Positions 20,925 to 31,492 of a DNA stretch of 64,000 bases are shown piece by piece. The position numbers and the translations under genes were made by a program. Position 1 is the first letter of the stretch, and each line of letters starts with the position of its first letter. The notes beneath the pieces are model-generated. The model made no database searches and was not told the DNA's origin. It worked only from the letters and a program-made list of their open reading frames with translations. The stretch lies in assembly GCA_963580285.1 (NCBI GenBank), contig OY757010.1, forward strand, positions 224,955,234-225,019,233, read 5' to 3'. This DNA comes from Lucinisca nassula (lineage: Eukaryota; Mollusca; Bivalvia; Lucinida; Lucinidae).

Positions 20925-21950
20925 AGACAATTATCAGGAACCGATACATTTAACCCACAGCTCCCATCAGAGATACCAAAGGGAAAGAAACACAAACATA
21001 AAAAAACTAGACCCTAATGGAAACACCAAAAGCGGAAAGCCAAAATAACCGTCACTTTCCCACAAAATATCAAAAACAAAAAAATATCGATAACCACATT
21101 CAAAGACAAAACATATCAATATAAACCGCGACAGAAGAACCGCCTTGGAACAGTCAGTGAAACGAATTCAACTGGGGGGGGAGGGGCTTAAATTGATTTT
21201 AAGTGGCCACGATCCTCGCCCTTACTTCAGTCGCGATTTAGACAAATTATTTGTTCAGTCTGCATGAAGGCCGCCTAACTCATCCGTGCAACATCTCCGT
21301 GAACATAAAAAAACTCAAACAACCACATAGATGAAACAACTGTGAGGACTCGACAGCAAGAAACCACTGAAATACTGGGGCAAAAGAAAACCAACAGTTT
21401 GACTCCGATTAGATCTCTCTAATTCTCAGTAAGCCTTTATGCTGGAACCGTCATAGAATCTGAGGCCTGACCAACCGGTGTGCAGTTAAAGAGGGAAGCA
21501 AAGTTGTTAACTGTGATTGGGTTAACTACCATGCATGCATTTATGTTGTACCCATTTTTATATCGAAAAATGATTTTACAAAATTGGGTGCTGAAGTCAT
21601 AATGGTTATATATTTTTCTGAATTTATATACTAAGTCACCATTAAATTCTGGTTCCGATAGACCTTGTTGCAGAAAATATATAAGTCCAATAGTGAATTT
21701 TGAAATTAAATCAGAATGACGTCTATAAAACTTTGAAAAGGCTTTGCGAAGTTTATGGTACCGATAACCCTGATTAAGAAGTTTAGCAGTTTACAATTTA
21801 TTACGAGTGTTGAAGTTAGTAACATGACTACAATCTCTGGCAAATCGAATAAATTGCGAAATATAAACGCCATAGGATGGCGCACGTGGAGCATCACCAT
21901 CCAAAAAAAGGAAAATTTACAACCTCAAAATCAAAACCATCGCGTTTATC
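20925..21950 (-). mobile_element. 5'-truncated PLE copy, about 1 kb
   Basis: Reverse-orientation 3' UTR (20925-21420) continues without break into the end of the PLE reading frame (21430-21950). The copy stops at codons corresponding to KRDGF. A clear example of 5' truncation. Confidence 0.87.
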
Positions 21951-22055
21951 CTGTATGCCTTTTGCATACATGAAGTATGCATTTTGATGCCCAGTTTAAT
22001 GACCGAGTACAATATACCTTTTATATGCAAGATAAATGTCATCAATCTTTTATAG

Positions 22056-22119
22056 GCCACAGTATGGTGGAAACAAGTGTGTTGGAGAATCCCTTCAGGC
22101 TGAAATATGTAATCTTCAG
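22056..22119 (+). CDS. ADAMTS exon 7: TSP1 repeat 1, end
   Basis: 64 bp, completes a Pro codon with exon 6 and encodes PQYGGNKCVGESLQAEICN, the PxxGGxxCxGxxxxxxxCN end of the first TSP1 repeat. Acceptor TCTTTTATAG at 22055, donor GTAGGA at 22120, ends phase 0. Confidence 0.96.
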
Positions 22120-22379
22120 GTAGGATGTTTATGTCGAATTGATGTGTGGTGCCATAGGTCTCTCCGTGCATTGACATAATGTTTCATTTTATTTTTCTGT
22201 TTTTTTAAACTTTAGTGTTCAACCAGTATGGAAAAATAGCTTAATTTGAAGCAAACACTAGAACAGAGTTGCACACAGGGATTGGTTGCTTGAGCGATAA
22301 GCATCAGCATCTTTTTTATGCACACAGTCCAAAAAAGTGGAGTCAATGATCAGGAATCTACACAATTAACACAAAGTAA

Positions 22380-22970
22380 AGTTACGCCTTAATTGCAACC
22401 ACTGGGTCGATGTCTCTGCTGGTGGACGATTCGTTCGTCCCCGAGGGTATTATCAGCTCAGTATCAGTTCCTTTGTGCTGAGGAGGATACTGCGGTGTTG
22501 ACGTCAGTACTCAAGTACTGATTTAAATAGCTTTATTTTATCTTTAATTTTTGCAGTATAAAATTCTAATTTTTCTAAAACTAAGACCTGCTTGTCAGGT
22601 GAGACATATTTCTTAGCGGATTTGGTTGCCACTTTTTGTTATATTTCAAATTTTGCAAGCTTCGCTATTTTGGACATCTCCTTCCTGATGCCCGGGACTT
22701 CCGTGGAGCGTGGGCTATGTTTGCTGATGTTGGCTGGGTGGGGGACGCCTATAAGTCCGCGGGGGGACGTCTCCTGCCTGATGCGTGCAGTTGACCTGTC
22801 TCATGAGCTACGTCGGTCGGTGTGTGCTCGGAGGGAATGTTCTGTGTGTACCGAGTCTTGTCAATCATCCGTTTCGGTTTTATTACTTTGGGGTTGAGAC
22901 ACACTGATGAAGAAAAAATATCAGAAAGGCCTCTGTGTCAATAAATTTGGTATAGTTACGCCCTAAGTGT
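22380..22970 (+). repeat. 576-bp family (family 3) hammerhead repeat
   Basis: One near-complete unit in + orientation, from GTTACGCCTTAATTGCAACC to TTTGGTATAGTTACGCCC. It contains the GGACGATTCGTTCGTCC hairpin near 22423, the CAGTACTCAAGTACTGAT inverted repeat and the hammerhead at 22898. Confidence 0.87.
22898..22939 (+). ncRNA. Hammerhead ribozyme, type I, family 3
   Basis: GACACA, CUGAUGA, helix II region AGAAAAAAUAUCA (weak), GAAA, palindrome AGGCCU sharing its outer A and U with the core, UC, then UGUGUC. Helix I is six perfect pairs. Helix II is poor in this copy. Confidence 0.65.
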
Positions 22971-23126
22971 GGATGCTATACTTTTGAAAGGTATTTTTCA
23001 CGTAACGCGTCTTGCTTATTCCTCGAATCAGTAAATATAGCATCCCTGTCATGTGCGAGTCCAGATTTGAAAATCCTGCACGTTCGTATTTCAAAGTTCC
23101 AGTTTTCATATGGCAGTTATCAAATG

Positions 23127-23440
23127 TAACTAGTTTGTTCATTTGTTTGATTTTGAATTAAACATCCCAGTCAACACTGTATAGGTCATTTTGTAGACGT
23201 TGCTTCCAATTATTTGGGACTTTTACCCGACATTGAGATGAAATGACTTCTAGAGCCCTATCAACCAATGAAACCAACAGGGTTTATAAGCAAGGGCGGT
23301 CCAAATCACACCGCTTTGCCTGGACAGGCTTTGATCCTCTAAGCGGTTTACCAGTACTCGTGTGTGGTCGGTTTCAGCTCTGTGAAGAAGCATCATGCAG
23401 TCCATCTATTTCTTCAAGCCCAGATGGGCGGGGGCTCCAA
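23127..23440 (+). repeat. GTTTAACG SINE-like repeat
   Basis: GTTTGATTTTGAATTAAACATCC to CAAGCCCAGATGGGCGGGGG, with the CTTTGCCTGGACAGGC block. About 314 bp, same structure as 19525-19838. Confidence 0.8.
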
Positions 23441-23454
23441 TGTAACTAGGAGAC

Positions 23455-23795
23455 AAGGACGGACTTAATTTGATCAGAAGGCCGAGACTTACATTGTCTA
23501 ACTGGAATACATTATCTCTCTGAGTCTTATATTGTCTAACTGGAATAAATTACCTCTCCGAAACTTACATTTTCTAACTGGAATACATTACCTCTTCGAG
23601 ACTTAATTTGTCTAGCTGTAATATATAACTTCTCTAAGATTAACATTGTCTTCCTGCCCAAGACTTAGATTGTCTAACTGAATACATTACCTCTCTAGAG
23701 ATCACACTGGAATACATTACTTTTCTGATACTTAAATTGACTACCTCTCTAAGACTCACATTGTCTACCTGGAATACATTTCATATGTTGCCAAT
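23455..23795. repeat. 40-bp minisatellite, about 8 decayed units
   Basis: Units of about 38-42 bp with ACTTACATTGTCTAACTGG and AATACATTACCTCTC. Unit length varies through small deletions. Confidence 0.85.
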
Positions 23796-24550
23796 ATAAA
23801 AATTAATGCCTTTATTTAAATGTAGCAGTAGTTTATTCTTTCGTGCGTGCGTACGTGCATGTGTGTGTTTTATATGAACTTTCCGTGTACCTAGACTTTA
23901 ATGTGCGCTGTCCATCTGCTTAGTTTACTGCTCCTTAATGATAGGGCTCCAGCAGTTAACAGACTAACTGGGATGCTTGGATTTTATGCGATAACAGGCT
24001 CCACATCCTTTTTCCCCCCATCGACTGATTGATTTTTTATTTTGTGGTTAACAAGTAGACAACACTTGTTGGTCAGATAATGTCGTCTCCCCGAGAAAGG
24101 GCGAGAATATATAGTAGAGAACATAAAAGTAAGGGACAGGACAGAAAGAGAAATATGAACGGAAGTGTAAAACAGACGAAATAGCACCCCCCCCCCCTCC
24201 CACACACACACACACCTCAACCCTTACCTGTTTCAGGGGCAGAAGACCTTGCCAAACAGTAAGCCCATATCCGTTGCACGCCTCGGTAACACAAGATACA
24301 CGTCACCCTTGCCTTATGTAGCCACCTTCGTATTCTACTTCGAAGCTGGATTGTACGGCTTAAACTATTTACAAGAAGCTTAAATTAATCGACATACAGC
24401 CAAACATCGTTTTTGTTTAACGACACACATTCTTTATATCATCTCTCCATTTTGTTTAATTATTGTCAATGTTGAAACGTTTGTTTGATGTATTTCAAGC
24501 AAAGGAACTTAATTCGCAAAAAGCTTTTTATTTGTAATTATATTTTGCAG
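23796..24550. other. Intron sequence, mostly unassigned
   Basis: Contains short GT/CA-rich runs and a C tract near 24187. A segment at 24020-24110 (TTGGTCAGATAATGTCGTC) may be repeat-derived but has no second copy in this window. Confidence 0.4.
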
Positions 24551-24641
24551 GAATGTCAGGGTGACTACAAAACCGAACAGTGCAGAAACAAGAATCTGCA
24601 CGACAGCGACCACAGCTGGGTTCCCCTTAATGACCAGATAG
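24551..24641 (+). CDS. ADAMTS exon 8: cysteine-rich domain, start
   Basis: Encodes ECQGDYKTEQCRNKN and SWVPLN, matching EC..DFRxxQCxxxN and W.P of the ADAMTS cysteine-rich domain. Acceptor TATTTTGCAG at 24550, donor GTATTA at 24642, ends phase 1. Confidence 0.96.
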
Positions 24642-25009
24642 GTATTATTGTTTTGCACTTCTGATCAAAGTACATTTAAATAACAGCCATTGATATTGCA
24701 AACGCAAAATATTTTCAAAGTATGTCCTGAAATATTAAAAATGCCATTAGAATTGTAAGATTCATTTTGTAGCTTTTTGTTGTTTTGGTGTGTTGCTAAA
24801 GTGAGTCACATCATAAGGTTGTGATCTGTGTTCCTGTTCTTTTTTCCTGAGCCATGCCAAACTTTTCTTTCCATTTTTACCATATCTATTGATGCCAGCG
24901 GTGGAATGTGGAATGTCGTCTTTGCTTCTTTCTGTTTCTTTCTTTTTAATTATGAAGGCAGCTATAAAATAATCTTATTTTCAATTATTTAAACGAAATT
25001 ATCCAGGCA

Positions 25010-25185
25010 AATAAAAATCAAAAATGAGTTCCTTTAAGAGCAATGAAAACATTCATAAGAAAGAAGATTGGTCATACTTCGTAGTTTCGGCTAATAAAGC
25101 CTCATCAGTGACCCTGTAATGATCGGGCAAAGAAAGCCAGAGGAAACATACTGCAATTTTGCAAAATTCGAAAAGGCAGTCATAT
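25010..25185 (-). repeat. Family 2 hammerhead repeat, solo copy
   Basis: AATAAAAATCAAAAATGAG to TTTGCAAAATTCGAAAAGGC, about 175 bp, close to the PLE terminal repeats, just upstream of ADAMTS exon 9. Confidence 0.85.
25069..25114 (-). ncRNA. Hammerhead ribozyme, type I, family 2
   Basis: Minus strand: GGGUCA, CUGAUGA, helix II GGCU / UUAUU / AGCC, GAAA, CUACGAAG, UA, UGACCA. Core intact; the outermost helix I pair is lost and one base breaks the helix III palindrome. Confidence 0.82.
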
Positions 25186-25302
25186 GAAAAAAGCCATTAG
25201 TCGATTTTGTATGGAGAATAAATCATCTGTAGTATATCTGTTTTGTTAAGACTAGAAACATTTGTCCATATCATATTTTGATATTTTCAAATGACTTTTA
25301 AG

Positions 25303-25448
25303 GGGACCAAAGCTGTCATCTGCGCTGTATGACAAGTAACACAACACGACCAATGGTGCAGACTTGGCCAGAAGGTTATAAAGATGGAACAGTATGTCTT
25401 CCTATTAAAGAACAACCTTTCAGCAGATGTTTTGACGGAAAGTGCATG
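25303..25448 (+). CDS. ADAMTS exon 9: cysteine-rich domain, second part
   Basis: Completes a Gly codon with exon 8, then CHLRCMTSN, WPEGYKDGTVCLP, FSRCFDGKCM. These match the CxLxC, DGTxC and CVxGKC motifs of the ADAMTS cysteine-rich domain. Phase 0 at the donor GTACGT (25449). An ATG-initiated frame covering this region reads through the donor into intron, which is not real coding. Confidence 0.96.
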
Positions 25449-25479
25449 GTACGTTTCAATGTTGATAAAGACAAACTAG

Positions 25480-25930
25480 TAAGAAAATGCCACTCAGGAA
25501 AGGCAACAATCCAAGAACGCAGCCGTCTCAAGTCACCTATAGAAAGTGACACGGAAGCTTACACACAAAAAAAAAAAAACAGACGAAACATGAACCAACG
25601 GCACAAAGCCAAATAACAAATAAGACATTGCAAAAGAACGACCGCCTTGGGACGGTCAGTAGTAAATTTACTGGGGCTTAACTCCGGTGTTTTTGAAATC
25701 TTAACCCTCATCCGAGTTTCAGTACAGTATTAAATAAAATAACTATAATAAATTGATCCTCATGGAGGCTTTCTAGCTCAACAGTGAGTCATGATAAAAT
25801 ACATGGAAAAATGATATTGTTTGATTATCATTATCATGAAACAGGGTCGAGGACTCGGCAACAATCCGACGTCAGAGCAGAAGAAAACCATGAGTTTGAT
25901 CACGGAGGGTTGAACCCAGACAACATAGGT
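25480..25930. repeat. Interspersed repeat shared with 55010-55620
   Basis: CAGCCGTCTCAAGTCACCTA, ACCAACGGCACAAAGCCAAAT and AAAAGAACGACCGCCTTGGG recur in order near 55215-55360, and CAATCCGACGTCAGAGCAG recurs before it. It resembles a PLE tail in layout (GACGGTCAGTAG...CTGGGG) but is clearly divergent. Confidence 0.65.
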
Positions 25931-26810
25931 TAGAACTCTGATTTAACTCACTGAGACTGGCGGCAGCTTGGCCTGAAATTACACGGATTTTTAACTCGCT
26001 AAATCAGGGCTATATTGTTTGTGCTGTGTGGTGGCCATCTACCCATACATTAATTTACTGCACTTATATTTTCAATCCTCATGGACTTTACAATGTATTT
26101 GGAATTACTTTTCATTGTTACTTAAATTGACATCCTTTGGTGACTGTATTGAAGATCATAAATTTAACAATATTCATACCTGGGTGTTTGATTGAAGAAA
26201 AAGCAATTTTATTGGCTTTTGTTTTACCTTTCTTCAGCTTGAAGGATTTTACTTCAGCTCGTATGTGTGCTTTTTTCTTCAATAACCGGTATGAATATTT
26301 TTTTCATATCGCTAAATATTACAACTGCAGTGGGTATTTCTAATAAACTAATTGCCTTCACTTCTATTTCACCTCAGGTTACCCGCTGCATCTTTTGTAT
26401 ACATACCCCATTCCATTTTTAAATTAAGAACTATTATGTCATCGATATTGGCCAGATCTTTAAATTTATTTTCTGCTACTTTATTAGGCAACACATCTAT
26501 ATTGCATATTAATCTTAGAATTAGACTATCCCCTCTAAAATCGCCAGTCCTTCGAAAATATACCAATTGGTTGATAAGAAGTGGAATGTGTCGAAGTATT
26601 TTTTAAGTGCAATGCTAAAAAAGTTAGGTTTTGTAAACACTAATGTACTGCGTCTACAGTTTTTTTTATCTGTAAAGGATAGACGATTTTCCGTACTTAA
26701 TTTTTAAGAATAGACATGAAACACAACGACTTGCTGCAAATTGCGGAATACAGTACATGCGGCAAACAAATCGTACGTTACAAATAAGATTTGATAAACA
26801 CTAGAATGAG
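25931..26810. other. Intron sequence, nothing convincing
   Basis: Two overlapping open frames (26352-26606 + and 26369-26566 -) resemble decayed retroelement coding sequence, but no motif is recognised. Confidence 0.35.
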
Positions 26811-27238
26811 AAATAGAAATATAGGCAATGATCAGGAATCGATACAATTAACCCACAGCCCCCGTCAGAGACACCAAAGGGAAAGAAACACAAACATGAA
26901 GCAACATACTCCAACAGAAACACCAACAGTGGAAAGCCAAAAGGACAGTTACTTTCACACAAAATGGCCAATTAGCTATCCAAAATAAAAGAATATAAGC
27001 GACACAAACAACCGAAGGCAAGCCATAACAAAAATTAACCGCGAAAGAAGAACCGCATTGGAACGGTCAGCGGAAACGAGTTCAACGGGGGTGCGGGGGG
27101 GGGGGGGCTTAAATCGATTTTACGTGGCCACAATCCTCGCCCTTACTTCCGTCGCGATTTTGACATATAATTTGTTCAGTCCGCAAGAAGGCCTCCTTTA
27201 GTGCGACATCTCCGTGAACACCAAAACCAAACAATCAC
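26811..27238 (-). repeat. PLE tail
   Basis: TAGAAATATAGGCAATGATC to CGACATCTCCGTGAACACC, with an expanded G tract at about 27096-27107 (C tract of the element). Confidence 0.85.
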
Positions 27239-27881
27239 TGGAAGTTTACCCTTTCCTGTACCGTCACTGGAAATTAACACTTGCCTGTCCCGTCACTTTA
27301 AACTAACGGATCTTTCGTTTAATGATAAAGATGATAATCAGTGGAAAACAACTTCGATGAAATTCTACAGCTGGATTTAAAATCATTAAAAGGCACGTTA
27401 GTCAATTAAAATTGATTCAATCATTGCAAACACATTTTCAACGTGTTCTTATATTAAAACACACAATGCACATATAACTTTACGCTTTTGTTTTTGTTTT
27501 TGACTGATTCCGTCACCGCTTAGACATTTTTATGTGCGTCCTATACCTTCAAGGAACCATTGATAAGAGAACCTGATAGAAGCACGATAATATCAAGATA
27601 TAGCATGCCGCGATAGTGAAAGTAGAGTGATAGTAGTTTCCACGACAGCGATACTGTCGCGATAGTCAAAATTGGCATCGATAGGCAGCCATATTAAATA
27701 TTGACGATACCTACTTCCATGGTTGGTTCAGTTAACTGTATCCTTCAGAACTTCAATTTAATGGAGCAAATTGTTCTGATACGAAATCCTCGTTTTGGGA
27801 TTCATATTTATATATTTTAGATGGGATTGTTTTTTTGCAAAATGTATGATAAAATTAAGGCGTAACTATACCAAATTTAGT

Positions 27882-27923
27882 GACACAGAGGCCTTTCTGA
27901 TATTTAATCTTCATCAGTGTGTC
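27882..27923 (-). ncRNA. Hammerhead ribozyme, type I, family 3 (best copy)
   Basis: Minus strand: GACACA, CUGAUGA, AGAUUAAAUAUCA (three-pair helix II, GAU with AUC, above an A-A mismatch), GAAA, palindrome AGGCCU, UC, UGUGUC. Helix I is six perfect pairs and the core is complete. The short self-complementary helix III suits a dimeric hammerhead. Confidence 0.72.
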
Positions 27924-28456
27924 TCAACCCAAAAGTTATGAAACCGAAACGGATGATTGGCAAGACCCGGCAAACACAGCACATCACCCTCCGAGCACAC
28001 TCCGACGGACGTAGCTCATGAGGCAGGTCAACTGGAGGCATCAGGCAAGAGACGCCCACCCGCGGACTTATAGGCGTCCCCCACCGAGCAATCATCAGCA
28101 AACATGGCCCACGCTCCACAGAAGTCCCGGGCATCAGGAAGGAGGTGTCCAAAGTAGCGAGACTTGCAAAATTTAAAATATAACAAAAAGTGGCAACCAA
28201 ATCCGCTAAGATACATGTCTCACCTGAAAAGTTAGTCTTAGTTTTACAAAAATTAGAATTTTATACTGCAAAAATTAACGATATAATATAGCTATTTAAA
28301 TCAGTACTTGAGTACTGACGTCAACACCGTAGTATCAACCTCAGCACTAAGGAACTGATACTGAGCTGATGATACCCTCAGGGACGAACGAATCATCCAC
28401 CAGCAGAGATATCGACCCAGTGGTTACAATTAAGGCATAACTATACCAAACTTAGT

Positions 28457-28498
28457 GACGCAGAGTCCTTTCTGATATTTAATCTTCATCAGTGTGTC
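28457..28498 (-). ncRNA. Hammerhead ribozyme, family 3, decayed
   Basis: Core kept (CUGAUGA, GAAA) but AGGCCU is AGGACU and helix I strand UGCGUC no longer matches GACACA fully. Confidence 0.6.
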
Positions 28499-29033
28499 TC
28501 AACCCCAAAGTTATGAAACCGAAACGGATGATTGGCAAGGCCCGGCAAACACAGCACACCCCCCTCCGAGCACACTCCGACCGACGTACTCATGAGGCAG
28601 ATCAACTGGAGGCATCAGGCAATAGACGCCCGTCCGCGGACTTATAGGCGTCCCCCACCGAGCCAACATCAGCAAACATGGCCCACGCTCCACGAAAGTC
28701 CCGGGCATCAGGAAGGAGATGTCCAAAGTAGCGAGACTTGCAAAATTTAAAATATAACAAAAAAGTGGCAACCAAATCCGCTAAGATACATGTCTCATCT
28801 GACAAGTTAGTCTTAGTTTTAGAAAAATATTAGATTTTTATACTGCAAAAATTAAAGATATAATATAGCTATTCAAATCAGTACTTGAGTACTGACGTCA
28901 ACACCGTAGTATCAACCTCAGCACCAAGGAACTAATACTGAGCTGATGATACCATCAGGGACGAACGAATCATCCACCAGCAGAGATATCGACCCAGTGG
29001 TTGCAATTAAGGCGTAACTATACCAAATTTAGT

Positions 29034-29075
29034 GACAGAGAGGCCTTTCTGATATTTAATCTTCATCAGTGTGTC
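29034..29075 (-). ncRNA. Hammerhead ribozyme, type I, family 3
   Basis: Core and AGGCCU palindrome intact; cleavage-side strand UCUGUC gives one mismatch against GACACA. Confidence 0.65.
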
Positions 29076-29180
29076 TCAAACCCAAAGTTATGAAACCGAA
29101 ACGGATGATTGGCAAGACCCGGCAAACACAGCACATCCCCCTCCGAGCAAACTCTGACCGACGTAGCTCATGAGGCAGAT

Positions 29181-29590
29181 TTGATTTTGAGATTGTAACG
29201 TTTTCTTTCTTAGATTGTGATGCTCTTCTTTCGACACCCTACGGTTTTCATACATCCCAAATAATTCGGTTTGCTACGGGCCTCCATTGCCTAGTGGATA
29301 AGAGCGCTGCTTCTTAATCATAAGTTCTCTCACCTCTTTGGTTCCAGCCTGGCTCTGGTCATATGTGAGACACCGCGTTCTACAGTTTCTGACCACCTCT
29401 GATTAACGATCCTTTCGATATGAGTGAATTAATCTTGAAAGGGCCGAAAAACCGCAAAAATAAAAATAATTCGGTTTGGCTGAGTATCTAGTTATGTAAC
29501 TGACTTCAACACTCGTTATAAATTGTTAACTGCTCAAATTCTGTCATAAGTTTAATTTGAAGGTCTTTAGTGGTCTTCGTACCTTTATAG
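29181..29590 (+). repeat. PLE reverse transcriptase fragment interrupted by a SINE
   Basis: GATTTTGATTTTGAGATTG encodes the FDFEIV segment of the PLE thumb region, followed by a decayed SxPYGxHxSQIIRFA frame. A SINE then splits it and GTAACTGACTTCAACACTCG resumes the PLE. Confidence 0.8.
29274..29464 (+). repeat. tRNA-derived SINE with 14-bp target duplication
   Basis: Begins GGGCCTCCATTGCCTAGTGG (tRNA-like head), contains CTCTGATTAACGATCC and TCTTGAAAGGGCCG, and ends in an A-rich tail. AATAATTCGGTTTG occurs at 29260-29273 and 29465-29478 as the target duplication. The same SINE occurs inverted at 42390-42604. Confidence 0.9.
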
Positions 29591-29969
29591 TGGTCGAAAG
29601 TAGGTAAAGTTGGTATCAAAATAAACATAATCATCTTATCACAACTATGAGACCCATTATTCTTTTCTAAATCATGTACTTTTTGTACCAGGGCAACTCA
29701 AATACCAATTGCTTTCTTATCAACATACATTGCAAACTCATATCATTAAACTGTGATTTCCAGACTTCTGTAGAACGCCAGCCATTTTCACGCACTTGGC
29801 GAAGTTATTTGCATAAAGCGCCTCAATGACGTGTCAGAATTAGAGCGACCTCTGAGAATGGCGCGAAAATTAAGGAAGACTGTAAAATCTTATGAATGCG
29901 CGAGATAAGAGCATCTACATTCTTTCTGTCACTTATTATAGTAAATTGTGATAAGCTTCCGATGAATAC

Positions 29970-30160
29970 AGATTTAAGCCCCCAGTGGAAGTCTTTCCAC
30001 TGACCGTTCCAAGGCGATTCTTCTGTCGCGGTTTATTTATGTTGTTGTTTGTTACTTACTGTGTGTATCAATTGTGTCTTTTTTATTTTGGATGGCCATG
30101 TGGCCATTTTGTGGGAAAGTAACTGTCCTTATGGCCTTCCTTTGTTTAGGTTTCCATTAC
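29970..30160 (+). repeat. PLE tail, middle fragment
   Basis: GATTTAAGCCCCCAGTGG to TTGTTTAGGTTTCCATTA, same subfamily as 38712-39104; both ends missing. Confidence 0.82.
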
Positions 30161-30474
30161 TCATTTGCATACCGCATGCTGTAACAGTTAAGAAATTCCA
30201 AAAATGTTCGTTTTTCTGTTTAATATTTTGTATTTTATTAATTTTCAAACATGAGTTGCATCTTACATCTTTTTTTAAAAAAAAAAACCAATGGCAAATC
30301 ACGAGGATGACAACAACAAAATAGAGGATCCGCTGGGGGGTATTTGATTACTGAAAACGGCAGCATGTTTGGAGTGTGTAAAAATATCACTACATGCGAT
30401 TTATTCCGTGAATTCTCTCTAATATGGACCAATGTCTATAACGTGACAAACATGCGGCAGCAAATGCTTAAATA

Positions 30475-30771
30475 TTCAAGTTAAGCCTTGGCTGAAAGAA
30501 TTACAAAATAACAGGAGTGCGACCACATTTTTTAGATTTGAAATGAATTTATCATTTTCCCAAATAATGTGGTCTCATCCCTCTATAGAGATGAGACAAC
30601 ATTCCTTCAGCCCAGGATTTTAGTATGTTATTTAAGGTGAGACCACATTTTCTCATCTCTGAATAGGGATGAAACTACATTATTTAGGAAAATGATACAT
30701 TCATAGCAAATCTAAAAAATGTGGTCGCACTCCTATATAGAGAAGAAAATCTGGCCTTACCTTAAATAATA
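30475..30771. repeat. Hairpin-rich satellite, left block
   Basis: Units of about 160 bp with complementary blocks such as AATGTGGTCTCATCCCTC and GAGATGAGACCACATT, separated by AAAATGATAAATTCAT. Continues after a TIR element at 31896. Confidence 0.85.
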
Positions 30772-31293
30772 TACTTAGTCAAAAAAGTAACTATACCAAC
30801 TTTCGGGTGAAACTCACCAGATATCTGGCAGCTATTGAGCAAAATTTGGCTGTAGACATTTAAATTGGACGTTTAGCTAGAGAATGCTCAAACTTGCATT
30901 TGCCCATACCTTTCTGGTCCAGAGTTGTCTTGCAATATGTGCCTAGAAAGATTTTGGTAGAAAATGGACATTGCGCATGCGCATAAAGCTCTTATTGTCT
31001 AAGATGAAAGACAATATTCTCTAAACATCGGATAACACTTTACTTTTACAATATCTCATGATCTCGCATTATAAGCGAGGTTTTAATTTGTGAAATTCTC
31101 AAATTATCTCCCTTGCAATTAAAAATATAGCAATTTTCGAACTGCTGTAATTTTTATTCCTCTCAACCAATTTTTGCCATTTTTCAAAAAACGCTTTGTG
31201 TCCACCATTGCTGTTCATCATGATGGTAAAAAATACAGGAAATTCATGTAACATGTAGCACTATCGATTGCGATTTTCTATGGAGTTCCCATT

Positions 31294-31492
31294 GAAATAT
31301 GTTCTATAAAAGGGTTATCCTTTGGAAGCAAGGAATACACCACAGAAGTGAAAAATATGGAGTGTACATGTTTTCTGGGCCAGACTAGCTAGTTTCGGCC
31401 AATTAGGCCTCATCAGGGACCCTCAGATATTTTCAAAATTCCACAATGGAATCAAAGATCCCAAAGGACAAGAAAATATAATCTACACTATG
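31294..31492 (-). repeat. Family 1 hammerhead repeat, truncated unit
   Basis: AAATATGTTCTATAAAAGGG to AAAATATAATCTACACTATG; lacks the GCCGCCACAC end. Inserted in the TIR element. Confidence 0.85.
31377..31422 (-). ncRNA. Hammerhead ribozyme, type I, family 1
   Basis: Minus strand: GGGUCC, CUGAUGA, helix II GGCC / UAAUU / GGCC, GAAA, CUAGCUAG, UC, UGGCCC. Core complete; the pair next to the cleavage site is mismatched as at 1273. Confidence 0.85.

Larger units (their letters stand above)
27850..29180 (-). repeat. Tandem array of the 576-bp hammerhead repeat (family 3), 2.3 units
   Basis: ATTAAGGCGTAACTATACC occurs at 27854, 28429 and 29006, giving periods of 575 and 577 bp. Each unit has the hammerhead, an ATCAGGCAAGAGACG block, the AGTACTTGAGTACT inverted repeat and a GGACGAACGAATCATCC hairpin arm. 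The third unit breaks off at about 29180 and joins a PLE fragment. Long open frames on the minus strand recur in each unit but lack any known domain. Confidence 0.93.

Noticed and set aside
22592..22897. 101-codon frame conserved in several copies (16357, 27904, 28511, 44500) of the 576-bp repeat
   Set aside because: Two different frames are open in the same region and copies carry frameshifts. There is no domain, and the repeat is better explained by noncoding RNA structure. Not fully excluded.
25329..25616. ATG-initiated 95-codon ORF as a separate gene
   Set aside because: Its first part is ADAMTS exon 9 in frame; the rest is read-through past the GTACGT donor into a repeat.
28360..28420. 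Possible second hammerhead (CTGATGATACCCTCAGGGACGAA) in the 576-bp repeat
   Set aside because: It has CTGATGA and a CCC/GGG stem, but the required GAAA is absent and no helix I partner was found.
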